Source: a virus. Taken from it: 42,852 nucleotides of DNA. The stretch covers positions 1 to 42,852 of the IMG/VR virus record IMGVR_UViG_3300023284_000760. One strand, 5' to 3'. Both the position numbers and the translations under genes were made by a program. Shown here in pieces: positions 25,201 to 31,071 of this stretch. The notes below the pieces were generated by a model. It made no database searches and was not told where the DNA came from. It saw only the letters and a list, made by a program, of their open reading frames with translations. Positions within the stretch are counted from its first letter, which is position 1. Each line of letters starts with the position of its first letter.

Positions 25201-25905
25201 TCAAAATTTCACCAATCCACATTTAGGGCAAGATTCGGTTAATCGGTTCATACTGCTGTGATCGCACTGCCGTGTAGACACAGTGATCGGATCTGCGTAG
25301 TCAATGGCGTGAAAATGGGCTGCATTGAGAGCGATGCTGCCATCGTCGTCCCTGTCGCCGCTCAACCAGCCGTAAGTAATGTCACGAATCGAGTCAAGTT
25401 GGGCCTGTTTGCGTGCGCCCTCAGCAGACAGTCTCTTAATCTCGCTTACTATCTCCGATGGCAGTATGCCCTTTGATCCGAGCGCAACAATAATCTCGTC
25501 CTGCTGTTGCTGGAGTTCGTCAACATAGCCACGAAGGGCTGAAATCTCGCTTAGCTTCTTGACCGCATCCATGTGGTATCGGCTGCTGTCGAATTGGTGG
25601 CGCTCGCCTTCGGTTACTACGGGCGCTCGGCAGGTGGGGCACTTATCAGTGTCATCGCGTCTACCTGATACAGCAAGAACAGCAGCCTCAAGGGCTTGCA
25701 GCGATGTCAAAATACCGTCATCTCGTTCGTTGAGGTCGATTAGATATTGAGCCGCCGCTTCGACAACAGCATCTTTGAGTGCGTGTTCAGTAAGCGCACT
25801 CTCTAGTTCGTCAATTATCTCTCGGACAGGGCCAGCAGGAACGGCCACAAACTCATTCTCGTATCCACCGATTTCCTCTAGCATTTCTCGCCAATTCTTA
25901 CTCAT
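25201..25905 (-). CDS. Hypothetical coiled-coil/zinc-ribbon protein, 234 aa
   Basis: Start at ATG 25905 (MSKNWREMLEEIGGYENEFV), which overlaps the previous gene by 8 nt. The C-terminal part holds CPTC (~98-101) and, at the very end, CDHSSMNRLTESCPKCGLVKF, a probable zinc ribbon. The middle is helical with Gln/Glu/Asp (GYVDELQQQQDEIIVALGS). Early-region phage proteins with such ends are common and uncharacterised. About 25 nt separate its end from the 25146-25174 promoter. Confidence 0.7.
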   Translation of the reverse strand: MSKNWREMLEEIGGYENEFVAVPAGPVREIIDELESALTEHALKDAVVEAAAQYLIDLNERDDGILTSLQALEAAVLAVSGRRDDTDKCPTCRAPVVTEGERHQFDSSRYHMDAVKKLSEISALRGYVDELQQQQDEIIVALGSKGILPSEIVSEIKRLSAEGARKQAQLDSIRDITYGWLSGDRDDDGSIALNAAHFHAIDYADPITVSTRQCDHSSMNRLTESCPKCGLVKF

Positions 25906-26062
25906 CAGTTTTCGCCTGTGTGTCTGGATCACGCCCGGATCGGCGTTGCTTCCACCGGAATTTCCAGTAAAAGTATTCGTATGCAATGTAATTCTTGCAA
26001 TGTTGGCAATGCCTAGAGAGCGCGAGCCACGCCTGCTGTGATCTAGTGAGTGGTACGTTCAT
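25898..26062 (-). CDS. Small protein, 54 aa
   Basis: ATG 26062 overlaps the upstream stop as ATGA, and the end overlaps the next start by 8 nt. Sequence MNVPLTRSQQAWLALSRHC, then QHCKNYIAYEYFYWKFRWKQRR, is aromatic and basic. CxxC within RHCQHCKN may bind zinc. Family unknown. Confidence 0.65.
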   Translation of the reverse strand: MNVPLTRSQQAWLALSRHCQHCKNYIAYEYFYWKFRWKQRRSGRDPDTQAKTDE

Positions 26063-26403
26063 TTCTCAGTGCGTCCTCGGTCGTTAGACTCCAAAGCCTT
26101 CACGTAAGCCCCTATGATTGCACGGGGGAGTGATTCGTCTGCAACCCAGGCAGCTGTTGTCCAGTCATTAGGGCAATATGTACACGCACAGTAATGCAGG
26201 CCCTTTTCGTCAATACCAACTTCCAGTTCGTGATATTCGTCGTCGGCCCACCTTTCCATCAATGCCCCGGCTACTCGCCAGTCACGGACGAAATGGTCTT
26301 CGCGTCCCATGCCCTTGAAGTAAACAAAGTCGTCAAGGCCGCTGCCCGGACGTTTTCCTATTCCCAACGCAATAACCTTGTCTGCCAGTTCTTTGTCAAT
26401 CAT
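26059..26403 (-). CDS. Small early protein, 114 aa, paralogue of 31872-32183
   Basis: The first residues MIDKELADKVIALGIGKR, the middle FVRDWRVAGALMERW, and the end SLPRAIIGAYVKALESN align with the 103-aa protein at 31872-32183. The central part differs and includes CACTYCPNDW here. A similar N-terminal and C-terminal layout is seen in early phage proteins of unknown function. The motif at 26402-26420 lies at its start. Confidence 0.75.
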   Translation of the reverse strand: MIDKELADKVIALGIGKRPGSGLDDFVYFKGMGREDHFVRDWRVAGALMERWADDEYHELEVGIDEKGLHYCACTYCPNDWTTAAWVADESLPRAIIGAYVKALESNDRGRTEK

Positions 26404-26420
26404 TTACGAAATTCCGTTAA
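26402..26420 (-). promoter_or_regulatory. 19-bp motif, copy A, at the start of the 26059-26403 gene
   Basis: Minus strand TTAACGGAATTTCGTAAAT ends in the ATG of the gene. It contains the near-palindrome ACGGAATTTCGT. It recurs at 29770-29788 (ACGAAATTTCGT, perfect palindrome) and 30808-30826. Two of the three copies overlap an ATG and none resembles a normal ribosome site, so a protein-binding or RNA-level regulatory role is possible. Confidence 0.5.
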
Positions 26421-26433
26421 AAGCGCGTCGAGG

Positions 26434-26688
26434 CTAGACACGATATAAATCTGCCCGCCCGCAATGTTCGATTTGATCGTGAAAGTATCCGTCACGCATA
26501 ATGTTGATGGCCGCAAATAGCAATAGGGCACAATCATCAATGTTGCCGACCCACCCCTCGCAGGTGGCGTCATTGTCCATTACGGCAGCGAAACTCATGG
26601 CCTTAATTTCGCCCTTTCTGGCCTGATCCAGCCAACCTTCGAGGATAGGGACAAGTTCTCCACCTCGAATTGGCGTCACGTTATTCAT
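26434..26688 (-). CDS. Conserved early protein, 84 aa
   Basis: MNNVTPIRGGELVPILEGWLDQARKGEIKAMSFAAVMDN with WVGNIDDCALLLFAAINIM resembles the small phage family that has LxxWLEQAR.GEI...A.V...G....W....D....LL.A...L. Function unknown. GGAGAAGATCGG precedes its ATG. Confidence 0.7.
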   Translation of the reverse strand: MNNVTPIRGGELVPILEGWLDQARKGEIKAMSFAAVMDNDATCEGWVGNIDDCALLLFAAINIMRDGYFHDQIEHCGRADLYRV

Positions 26689-26703
26689 CCGATCTTCTCC
26701 AAT

Positions 26704-26793
26704 TTAATTACCAGTATCCAATAGTCGACTAGAAAATCCCAATGAAATCAATCTGGTGCACAAGTATTTTGCAAGCATCATGTCAATTTCCAT
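26704..26793 (-). CDS. Micropeptide, 29 aa (possible)
   Basis: Open frame from ATG 26793: MEIDMMLAKYLCTRLISLG, then FSSRLLDTGN, stop at 26704. It fills the gap between copy 1 of the 134-bp element and the 84-aa gene. No ribosome site better than GAAATGG is visible, so coding status is uncertain. The interval from 26794 to 26821 shows nothing else. Confidence 0.35.
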   Translation of the reverse strand: MEIDMMLAKYLCTRLISLGFSSRLLDTGN

Positions 26794-26821
26794 TTCAGCG
26801 CGTAGTACTAGAACAGTAATC

Positions 26822-26955
26822 TTTGAAGATGATAGTTGGTGTGAACTTTTCGTTGGCTTCCCACGGTATATCGGTTCAGCCGCCTCAACGAAGGGGGGTG
26901 GACTCCAACCAGCTTACTTACTGGCCCTCCGGTATTGCTACCTATCATCATCAAA
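26822..26955 (-). repeat. 134-bp repeated element, copy 1 (structured)
   Basis: 115 bp (116 counting 26821) are identical to copy 2 at 27303-27436; the last ~19 bp differ. The ends are complementary: minus strand TTTGATGATGATAG at one end, CTATCATCTTCAAA at the other. Internal stems: CCAG(8 nt)CTGG, and TTCGTTG pairing with CAACGAA, with an inner GGCT/AGCC. It lies 2 nt after the stop of the 75-aa gene. Confidence 0.85.
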
Positions 26956-26957
26956 AT

Positions 26958-27185
26958 TCACTGCCCTCTTACTACAGAATATTTCTCACCCCACCAGTCA
27001 ATCGCCGCCTCACGATACGTTCCAGGCCAGTCAGGTTCATAAACAGCAATGCGCTCACCAGTGAAGAACAGAAATTCGTATCCTGTCTCTCGCTGAAAGA
27101 ACAGTGGCACACCATCCGCGCCAACCTTCGTAAGTTCGTTATCTTGCAGTTCTTGTATGAACGTCCAGTTTTCGTGAATTTTCAA
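26958..27185 (-). CDS. Early protein, 75 aa (TTG start), inside the repeat-flanked cassette
   Basis: Start chosen at TTG 27185, which has AAGGA about 7 nt upstream; the frame is open further upstream but overlaps the 27-aa gene. Sequence KIHENWTFIQELQDNELTKV then VPLFFQRETGYEFLFFTGERIAVYEPDW and TYREAAIDWWGEKYSVV. It looks like a compact beta-rich domain. Function unknown. Its stop is followed at once by copy 1 of the 134-bp element. Confidence 0.65.
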   Translation of the reverse strand: MKIHENWTFIQELQDNELTKVGADGVPLFFQRETGYEFLFFTGERIAVYEPDWPGTYREAAIDWWGEKYSVVRGQ

Positions 27186-27195
27186 CGCTGTATCC

Positions 27196-27279
27196 TTAGA
27201 GCAGAAGCAAAGCCAATGAAAGCCCCGCCGCAGCTCCAAAACACCATCCAGATATAAACTCTAACTCTCTGTCACTCAT
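27196..27279 (-). CDS. Micropeptide with one membrane segment, 27 aa
   Basis: ATG 27279 follows TTAGGAGCACAAA, a strong ribosome site. MSDRELEFISG then WCFGAAAGLSLALLLL, a single short hydrophobic helix. It is the first gene after copy 2 of the element and probably coupled to the 75-aa gene. Function unknown. Confidence 0.6.
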   Translation of the reverse strand: MSDRELEFISGWCFGAAAGLSLALLLL

Positions 27280-27302
27280 TTTGTGCTCCTAAGACAAAAT
27301 AC

Positions 27303-27436
27303 TTTGAAGATGATAGTTGGTGTGAACTTTTCGTTGGCTTCCCACGGTATATCGGTTCAGCCGCCTCAACGAAGGGGGGTGGACTCCAACCAGCTTACTT
27401 ACTGGCCCTCCGGTATTTCTGCTCATCACCTTCAAA
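27303..27436 (-). repeat. 134-bp repeated element, copy 2 (structured)
   Basis: Same length and internal stems as copy 1. Its diverged end reads TTTGAAGGTGATGAG and still pairs with the constant end. It lies 13 nt after the stop of the membrane gene 27450-27608. Copies 1 and 2 are in direct orientation 481 bp apart, with two small genes between them. Plus-strand open frames through both copies are shadows. Confidence 0.85.
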
Positions 27437-27449
27437 ATACTCTGTATGC

Positions 27450-27608
27450 TCACGACAGCAACCACGGATAAAGACATAGCAATACAACGACTACACCGGT
27501 AAACAATCCAATCGTCCAGGTTCTAAGGCCCTCAATATCTGCCGCAGAGGCAAGCGCACCAACAACAAAGCCCATAGCAATTACTACAAACGCGGCCAGA
27601 AAATTCAC
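27450..27608 (-). CDS. Small two-helix membrane protein, 52 aa (GTG start)
   Basis: GTG 27608 overlaps the upstream stop as GTGA. Two hydrophobic segments: MNFLAAFVVIAMGFVVGALA and WTIGLFTGVVVVLLCLYPWLL, joined by SAADIEGLRT. Its stop is 13 nt before copy 2 of the repeated element. Role unknown; inner-membrane location predicted. Confidence 0.7.
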   Translation of the reverse strand: MNFLAAFVVIAMGFVVGALASAADIEGLRTWTIGLFTGVVVVLLCLYPWLLS

Positions 27609-28240
27609 GGCGCGTGCCCAAGGTGGGCACGCGCAGCACCCGTTTCAGTAACGTCTGCGAGTTCGCCGCAGTCCCTACATTTCGCAGTCCCATCACCCTT
27701 TGAGCGGAAATCATGTGGTGGGCAGGTCTGTCCTTGTTCGTCAGGAAACTTTCGGCCATCTCCACCAGTACGCACACCGCACTTTTTGCAAATCACATAC
27801 ATTTTCCCGTTCGTAAGGTGGTCACATGGCGCGAGTGCCTCACCTACAGGCGGCAAATCATCCAGGTCCACCTCAACTAATTGAGGGTCTGCTAATCGCT
27901 CCTTGACAGTTTCTGTCAGCCTTGAGTCGGCAGGAATGCCGGTTGCTGTGCCGGTTGGATCACTGGCCTGACATGCGTCACAATCGCGCCAATGTTCCTT
28001 GTATGGGTAGCTAGTGCGTCCTTTCTCACGCATTATCCAGTACGAACATTTCTGTATTGTCTGCACAGGCGGGACATCAGGCCAACCGAGTGTTTCAATG
28101 GCGTCTATGACAAGCTCAAACGCTTCCAATGAACTGTTTGCATATGTGGCGACATCTGGGAACTCTTTACACGTCCCCATAGCGCATAGATCGCCGTCCT
28201 CGTCGATAAATGGTTTAACCTCAATATGCGGGAATCTCAT
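27605..28240 (-). CDS. HicB-like domain fused to zinc ribbon, 211 aa
   Basis: Residues ~12-50 (DEDGDLCAMGTCKEFPDVATYA then EAFELVIDAIETL) resemble the HicB/antitoxin-like partial RNase H fold. Residues ~78-90 have CDAC (WRDCDACQAS). The C-terminal third has CDHLTNGKMYVICKKCGV and CPPHDFRSKGDGTAKCRDCGEL, two zinc-ribbon-type clusters. There is no toxin gene (HicA) beside it. An early regulatory or DNA-binding protein is a reasonable inference. Confidence 0.7.
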   Translation of the reverse strand: MRFPHIEVKPFIDEDGDLCAMGTCKEFPDVATYANSSLEAFELVIDAIETLGWPDVPPVQTIQKCSYWIMREKGRTSYPYKEHWRDCDACQASDPTGTATGIPADSRLTETVKERLADPQLVEVDLDDLPPVGEALAPCDHLTNGKMYVICKKCGVRTGGDGRKFPDEQGQTCPPHDFRSKGDGTAKCRDCGELADVTETGAARAHLGHAP

Positions 28241-28431
28241 TTTTCTTCCTGACCGGGCTGGGCAGGACTAAAAACGCCGCAGGACTCGCTTGGATCGTGA
28301 GGTAGATGCCCCCTTACTTCGGAAGATAGGCCCTGTTCGGCAAGCAATAAAACCGCACCAAGCGCAGCGGGACTATTTTTTTCAATAGCAAGTATCGCCT
28401 CTAGTGCCTCTTTCATAGATTCGTAAGTCAT
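28237..28431 (-). CDS. Small early protein, 64 aa, with a shared C-terminal tail
   Basis: MTYESMKEALEAILAIEKNS then a helical AALGAVLLLAEQG. The end, GHLPHDPSESCGVFSPAQPG, resembles the tail of the 28727-28981 protein (EHLPHDPSEPCEVCTP). ATGA overlaps with both neighbours. The changes C to G and C to F remove a possible CxxC pair found in the relative. Confidence 0.65.
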   Translation of the reverse strand: MTYESMKEALEAILAIEKNSPAALGAVLLLAEQGLSSEVRGHLPHDPSESCGVFSPAQPGQEEK

Positions 28432-28730
28432 TTTTCCTCCAATTGATCGCGTCCGAGCTGGTCAGGCGGCGCAGGCAGCGGCATCCAATGCGTAACAAAT
28501 TCATCGTCTATTTCTGCATACTCTGGTTCGCTCGAATCAGGGTAGCTCCCGTTATTAAACATTGCCCACCACTTAACGGTTTTGCCTCTACTGCCCGTCC
28601 GAATTGCTGGCACTACACAGGTGCCTAATTCATCATCTTTCCAGTCAATGTAAATTAAGATGGGTTCACACTGACGAGCAAATTGTCGGTGTTTCGGTAG
28701 TTGCTTCTTAACTGAAATCCACTTATTCAT
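28428..28730 (-). CDS. DUF551-like early protein, 100 aa
   Basis: MNKWISVKKQLPKHRQF at the start and FVTHWMPLPAPPDQL at the end are the two hallmarks of the DUF551 family (W.SV...LP...........VTHWMPLP.PP), common in phage early regions, function unknown. The middle is WWAMFNNGSYPDSSEPEYAE. ATGA overlaps with neighbours. Confidence 0.85.
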   Translation of the reverse strand: MNKWISVKKQLPKHRQFARQCEPILIYIDWKDDELGTCVVPAIRTGSRGKTVKWWAMFNNGSYPDSSEPEYAEIDDEFVTHWMPLPAPPDQLGRDQLEEK

Positions 28731-28981
28731 TGTTTTTCCTTCTGTCTATCGAGGGCAGTGGGAGTACATACTTCACAGGGCTCGCTCGGGTCGTGTGGCA
28801 AATGCTCTTGAACCTCAGAGGTCTCACACCCATACCACGCTTCTCGCGCATTCACCGACACATCAAAAGTGTTCATGCAGTCCATCAGGTAGGATGCCAA
28901 TATAAAATCGGGCGTATTGCTCAGATTCTCTTGGCTATGCCGGTTGATTACGGCGCAAATTTCTTCTTCAAAGGTCATCAT
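28727..28981 (-). CDS. Small early protein, 84 aa, with a CxxC-bearing tail
   Basis: MMTFEEEICAVINRHSQENLS and NTPDFILASYLMDCMNTFDVSVNAREAWYG, a motif set of phage proteins that have NTPDFILA.YL..CL..F. The tail is EHLPHDPSEPCEVCTPTALD. Early function unknown. The tail is partly shared with the 28237-28431 protein. Confidence 0.7.
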   Translation of the reverse strand: MMTFEEEICAVINRHSQENLSNTPDFILASYLMDCMNTFDVSVNAREAWYGCETSEVQEHLPHDPSEPCEVCTPTALDRQKEKQ

Positions 28982-29163
28982 TTATCCCTCAATACCTCGA
29001 CAGCACGCTCGAGAATGCCTGCTGCTAATTCACAATCATCTTCGCCCTCAATCTGAACGTTCCAGTGAACGAACCCGGTTGCACCGTCCCTGACACCAGT
29101 AATCCATGCCTCAATATCGTAATCCGGCGTTTTGAAGCGGCGCTCTAAGAATGATTTGCTCAT
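28978..29163 (-). CDS. Small early protein, 61 aa, paralogue of 14755-14946
   Basis: MSKSFLERRFKTPDYDIEAWI, GVRDGATGFVHW and ILERAVEVLRDK match the packaging-operon protein at 14755-14946 over its full length. It is short and alpha/beta. It is joined to both neighbours by ATGA overlaps. Function unknown. Confidence 0.75.
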   Translation of the reverse strand: MSKSFLERRFKTPDYDIEAWITGVRDGATGFVHWNVQIEGEDDCELAAGILERAVEVLRDK

Positions 29164-29366
29164 TTCTCACTCTGCCTTGCGAGGTCAGAAATAGGTCGTA
29201 CTCGATAATTGAACTTATCCCAATTCCATGTAGATTCATCACGCTTAATCGGACACCACCTACCGGGAGAATCTCTAATTTCAAATTCAATATGAAAGGG
29301 CCAGATATCATCGACCCACACCTCCATCACTTGAATGGCTCGTTTTGTTTCTGTCTTGTCCATCAC
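29160..29366 (-). CDS. Small early protein, 68 aa
   Basis: MMDKTETKRAIQVMEVWVDD, then PFHIEFEIRDSPGRWCPIKR, then STWNWDKFNYRVRP. The ending WNWDKY.YR(V/I)RP is a recurrent feature of small phage early proteins. ATGA overlap on both sides. Function unknown. Confidence 0.7.
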   Translation of the reverse strand: MMDKTETKRAIQVMEVWVDDIWPFHIEFEIRDSPGRWCPIKRDESTWNWDKFNYRVRPISDLARQSEK

Positions 29367-29758
29367 TGTGCTAGCGACACAGAAGCGGGATGTTCCTCAA
29401 AGAACTTGATGATCTTCTCCCGATCACCACGCCCCGCTCTTTGCTTGAACAGCGGCATAAAGTCCTTCATTTCTCGGACCTCGATATCAGGATCGGTTAT
29501 TAAGATGTCGCCCTTTATGATCATCTCAACCTGCCAGCCAGTCTTGGTTTCGATATTGACAAGCCGTACAAATGCGTCAGTGTCCTCATCTGACCAATGA
29601 TCTGGCACAGGAACCAGCAGCCTTCTCACAATCATTGGAATGTAGTAGTAATTGCCAGTACCACCAGTCGTGGTTCCGGCATCTGTGGTCCACCCATTCG
29701 TTGTGGTTCCGGTGCTAGTTGACGAATCATTCCACCCATCCCAGTATCCGTAAGCCAT
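29363..29758 (-). CDS. Early protein with low-complexity start, 131 aa
   Basis: The first ~40 residues are rich in Gly, Thr, Trp, Ser and Asn (AYGYWDGWNDSSTSTGTTT). The rest is ordinary, with VPVPDHWSDEDTDAFVRLVNIETKTGW. A GGAGGT site precedes the ATG at 29758. No family recognised. The 5' composition is unlike its neighbours. Confidence 0.65.
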   Translation of the reverse strand: MAYGYWDGWNDSSTSTGTTTNGWTTDAGTTTGGTGNYYYIPMIVRRLLVPVPDHWSDEDTDAFVRLVNIETKTGWQVEMIIKGDILITDPDIEVREMKDFMPLFKQRAGRGDREKIIKFFEEHPASVSLAQ

Positions 29759-29769
29759 TTCTACCTCCT

Positions 29770-29788
29770 ATTTACGAAATTTCGTTAA
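29770..29788 (-). promoter_or_regulatory. 19-bp motif, copy B, after the methyltransferase stop region
   Basis: Minus strand TTAACGAAATTTCGTAAAT, a 12-bp perfect palindrome core (ACGAAATTTCGT). It begins at the TAA stop of the methyltransferase gene and lies just downstream of the 29363-29758 gene start in coordinates. One base differs from copies A and C. Confidence 0.5.
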
Positions 29789-30648
29789 TCTGAACGAGCG
29801 AGTCCTGTTTGGGCACGATCTATTGCCCTAAATATGATTTCTGCGACTTGAGGGACGATTGCGTTTCCAAGCCCTCTAAGTCTGTCCACCCTTCTGGGTA
29901 TCCCATTAGCCACTCGACCCACTGGGGGTTCAGCGGCCCATTCATAGGTTCCGTTGCCGTGATCGCGCCTCGCAGTCCCAGGCCCGCCTTCGGATTGTCT
30001 TTTCTTGGAAATGTCCGACCCGTCCCTATTGCATCCACTGCCGCCGACGTCGGCCACAGCCTCACATATCGTTTCAGTGTCATTTGACAATGTTTGCCAG
30101 TTTTGGCGTTGTAATTCCTCGCGTTCTTTTTCGGTTCGTGACTGAGCTCCGGCATTGGTCCTGATTGTGCCGAGTCCGGTGTGGGAAATAATCCAGACTC
30201 GTTCTCGTCTGTGCGGGGCATCAACGGCACAAGCCGGAATAACAAACGCTTCCCAGGTGTAGCCAAGTCCCTCCAGGTCAGCCAGCACTTCGTCGAGGCC
30301 CATATTGATATGTCCAGCAACGTTCTCGCCAAGCACCCAACGCGGCCTGAGTTCTCGTATAAGCCGAGCAAATTCCGGCCAGAGATGGCAGTCATCTGCC
30401 TCGCCTCGTCGCTTCCCGGCAACACTGAATGGCTGGCAGGGATACCCTCCTGTAATGATGTCCACATGTCCCACTGTTTCACCTGTCAGTTCTCGTACAT
30501 CGTCATAAATCGGTACATCCGGCCAATGCTTGCGTAATACCTTCTGGCAGTAAGGGTCAATCTCGCAGAAACCAACGGTTTCCCATCCAACCCACCTGGC
30601 AGCAAGTGCAAATCCTCCAATTCCGCTGAATAAATCAAGATGTTTCAA
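29785..30648 (-). CDS. DNA (cytosine-5) methyltransferase, 287 aa (TTG start)
   Basis: A start at TTG 30648, which overlaps the upstream stop as TTGA, puts motif I at the very N terminus (LKHLDLFSGIGGF). Motif IV has the catalytic cysteine (GGYPCQPFSVAGKRRG, ~70), followed by ENVAG (motif VI, ~113) and APHRRERVWI (motif VIII, ~150). The last motif is RLRGLGNAIVPQ (motif X, ~263). The target-recognition region between motifs VIII and IX is short and polar and has many Arg, Glu and Gly, perhaps because a second reading frame overlaps it (29820-30482). It probably protects phage DNA from host restriction. Confidence 0.93.
   Translation of the reverse strand: MKHLDLFSGIGGFALAARWVGWETVGFCEIDPYCQKVLRKHWPDVPIYDDVRELTGETVGHVDIITGGYPCQPFSVAGKRRGEADDCHLWPEFARLIRELRPRWVLGENVAGHINMGLDEVLADLEGLGYTWEAFVIPACAVDAPHRRERVWIISHTGLGTIRTNAGAQSRTEKEREELQRQNWQTLSNDTETICEAVADVGGSGCNRDGSDISKKRQSEGGPGTARRDHGNGTYEWAAEPPVGRVANGIPRRVDRLRGLGNAIVPQVAEIIFRAIDRAQTGLARSD
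29820..30482 (-). CDS. Alternate-frame ORF inside the methyltransferase, 220 aa
   Basis: Open for 220 codons from ATG 30482, in a different frame of the same strand. It has protein-like, ordered motifs: SGRNLLGLYENSGRVGCLARTLLDIS, STKCWLTWRDLATPGKRLLFRLVPLMPRT, LFPTPDSAQ, and near the end LNPQWVEWLMGYPEGWTDLE. I recall this motif order as a recurrent protein family overlapping or following phage cytosine methyltransferase genes. Its product may form or assist a recognition module. Expression and start codon are unproven. Confidence 0.6.
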   Translation of the reverse strand: MKQWDMWTSLQEGIPASHSVLPGSDEARQMTAISGRNLLGLYENSGRVGCLARTLLDISIWASTKCWLTWRDLATPGKRLLFRLVPLMPRTDENESGLFPTPDSAQSGPMPELSHEPKKNARNYNAKTGKHCQMTLKRYVRLWPTSAAVDAIGTGRTFPRKDNPKAGLGLRGAITATEPMNGPLNPQWVEWLMGYPEGWTDLEGLETQSSLKSQKSYLGQ

Positions 30649-30809
30649 TCCTCGTAATGCTCTCGCGGAAGGCAGTATTCCCAGACATCTCGACCAAGAA
30701 GCTGTGAACACCAGCCGCCTTTCCAGCGCATTACATAGCGCAACCAAACGGTTTCCCCACCGACGATGGTGACTGGATACCACGCAAACCATTTTTCACA
30801 TCCGCTCAT
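30645..30809 (-). CDS. Small early protein, 54 aa
   Basis: ATG 30809 lies in motif copy C. MSGCEKWFAWYPVTIVGGET, then VWLRYVMRWKGGWCSQLLG, then VWEYCLPREHYED. It is rich in Trp, Tyr and Cys; such peptides (AWYPV....G.WVWL..V...W) are common in phage early regions. It overlaps the methyltransferase start by 4 nt. Function unknown. Confidence 0.65.
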   Translation of the reverse strand: MSGCEKWFAWYPVTIVGGETVWLRYVMRWKGGWCSQLLGRDVWEYCLPREHYED

Positions 30810-30826
30810 TTACGAAATTCCGTTAA
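30808..30826 (-). promoter_or_regulatory. 19-bp motif, copy C, at the start of the 30645-30809 gene
   Basis: Identical to copy A for 19 bp, with a flanking TT on the minus strand in both. It overlaps the stop codon of the 82-aa gene and the ATG of the 54-aa gene. Confidence 0.5.
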
Positions 30827-31071
30827 AAAGTCTGTCTTCGTCGGTCAGTCACATCATTGTCCTCAGACATAGCTTCCCCCTTTGTAGGGAGGTTAGGCCC
30901 TACTAGTGGCAGGTATGGTTCGCACATATTGTGTGCCTCCCACCAGGTTGTCAGGGGTCGACAGTGCCTGGGTTTGATTACACATGAGATTAAAGCCCTC
31001 CGGCATTCGGGTTTGAGTTCCACAAACTGCTTTAAAGGCAACTGGACACGGCTGTAATCTAACCGGGACAT
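30823..31071 (-). CDS. Possible early protein, 82 aa, overlapping another frame
   Basis: MSRLDYSRVQLPLKQFVELK then CRRALISCVIKPRHCRPLTTWW, ending MSEDNDVTDRRRQTF. It is basic and protein-like. It overlaps the last ~60 codons of the 157-codon frame 30893-31366, so only one may be used, or both. A short form from an internal ATG with AAGGGGGAAGCT upstream (15 codons, SEDNDVTDRRRQTF) is also possible. Confidence 0.45.
   Translation of the reverse strand: MSRLDYSRVQLPLKQFVELKPECRRALISCVIKPRHCRPLTTWWEAHNMCEPYLPLVGPNLPTKGEAMSEDNDVTDRRRQTF

Noticed and set aside
26823-27257. 144-codon plus-strand frame through repeat copy 1, and 27283-27471 through copy 2
   Set aside because: They encode the same peptide because the DNA is repeated, not because it is a conserved protein; they oppose coupled minus-strand genes.
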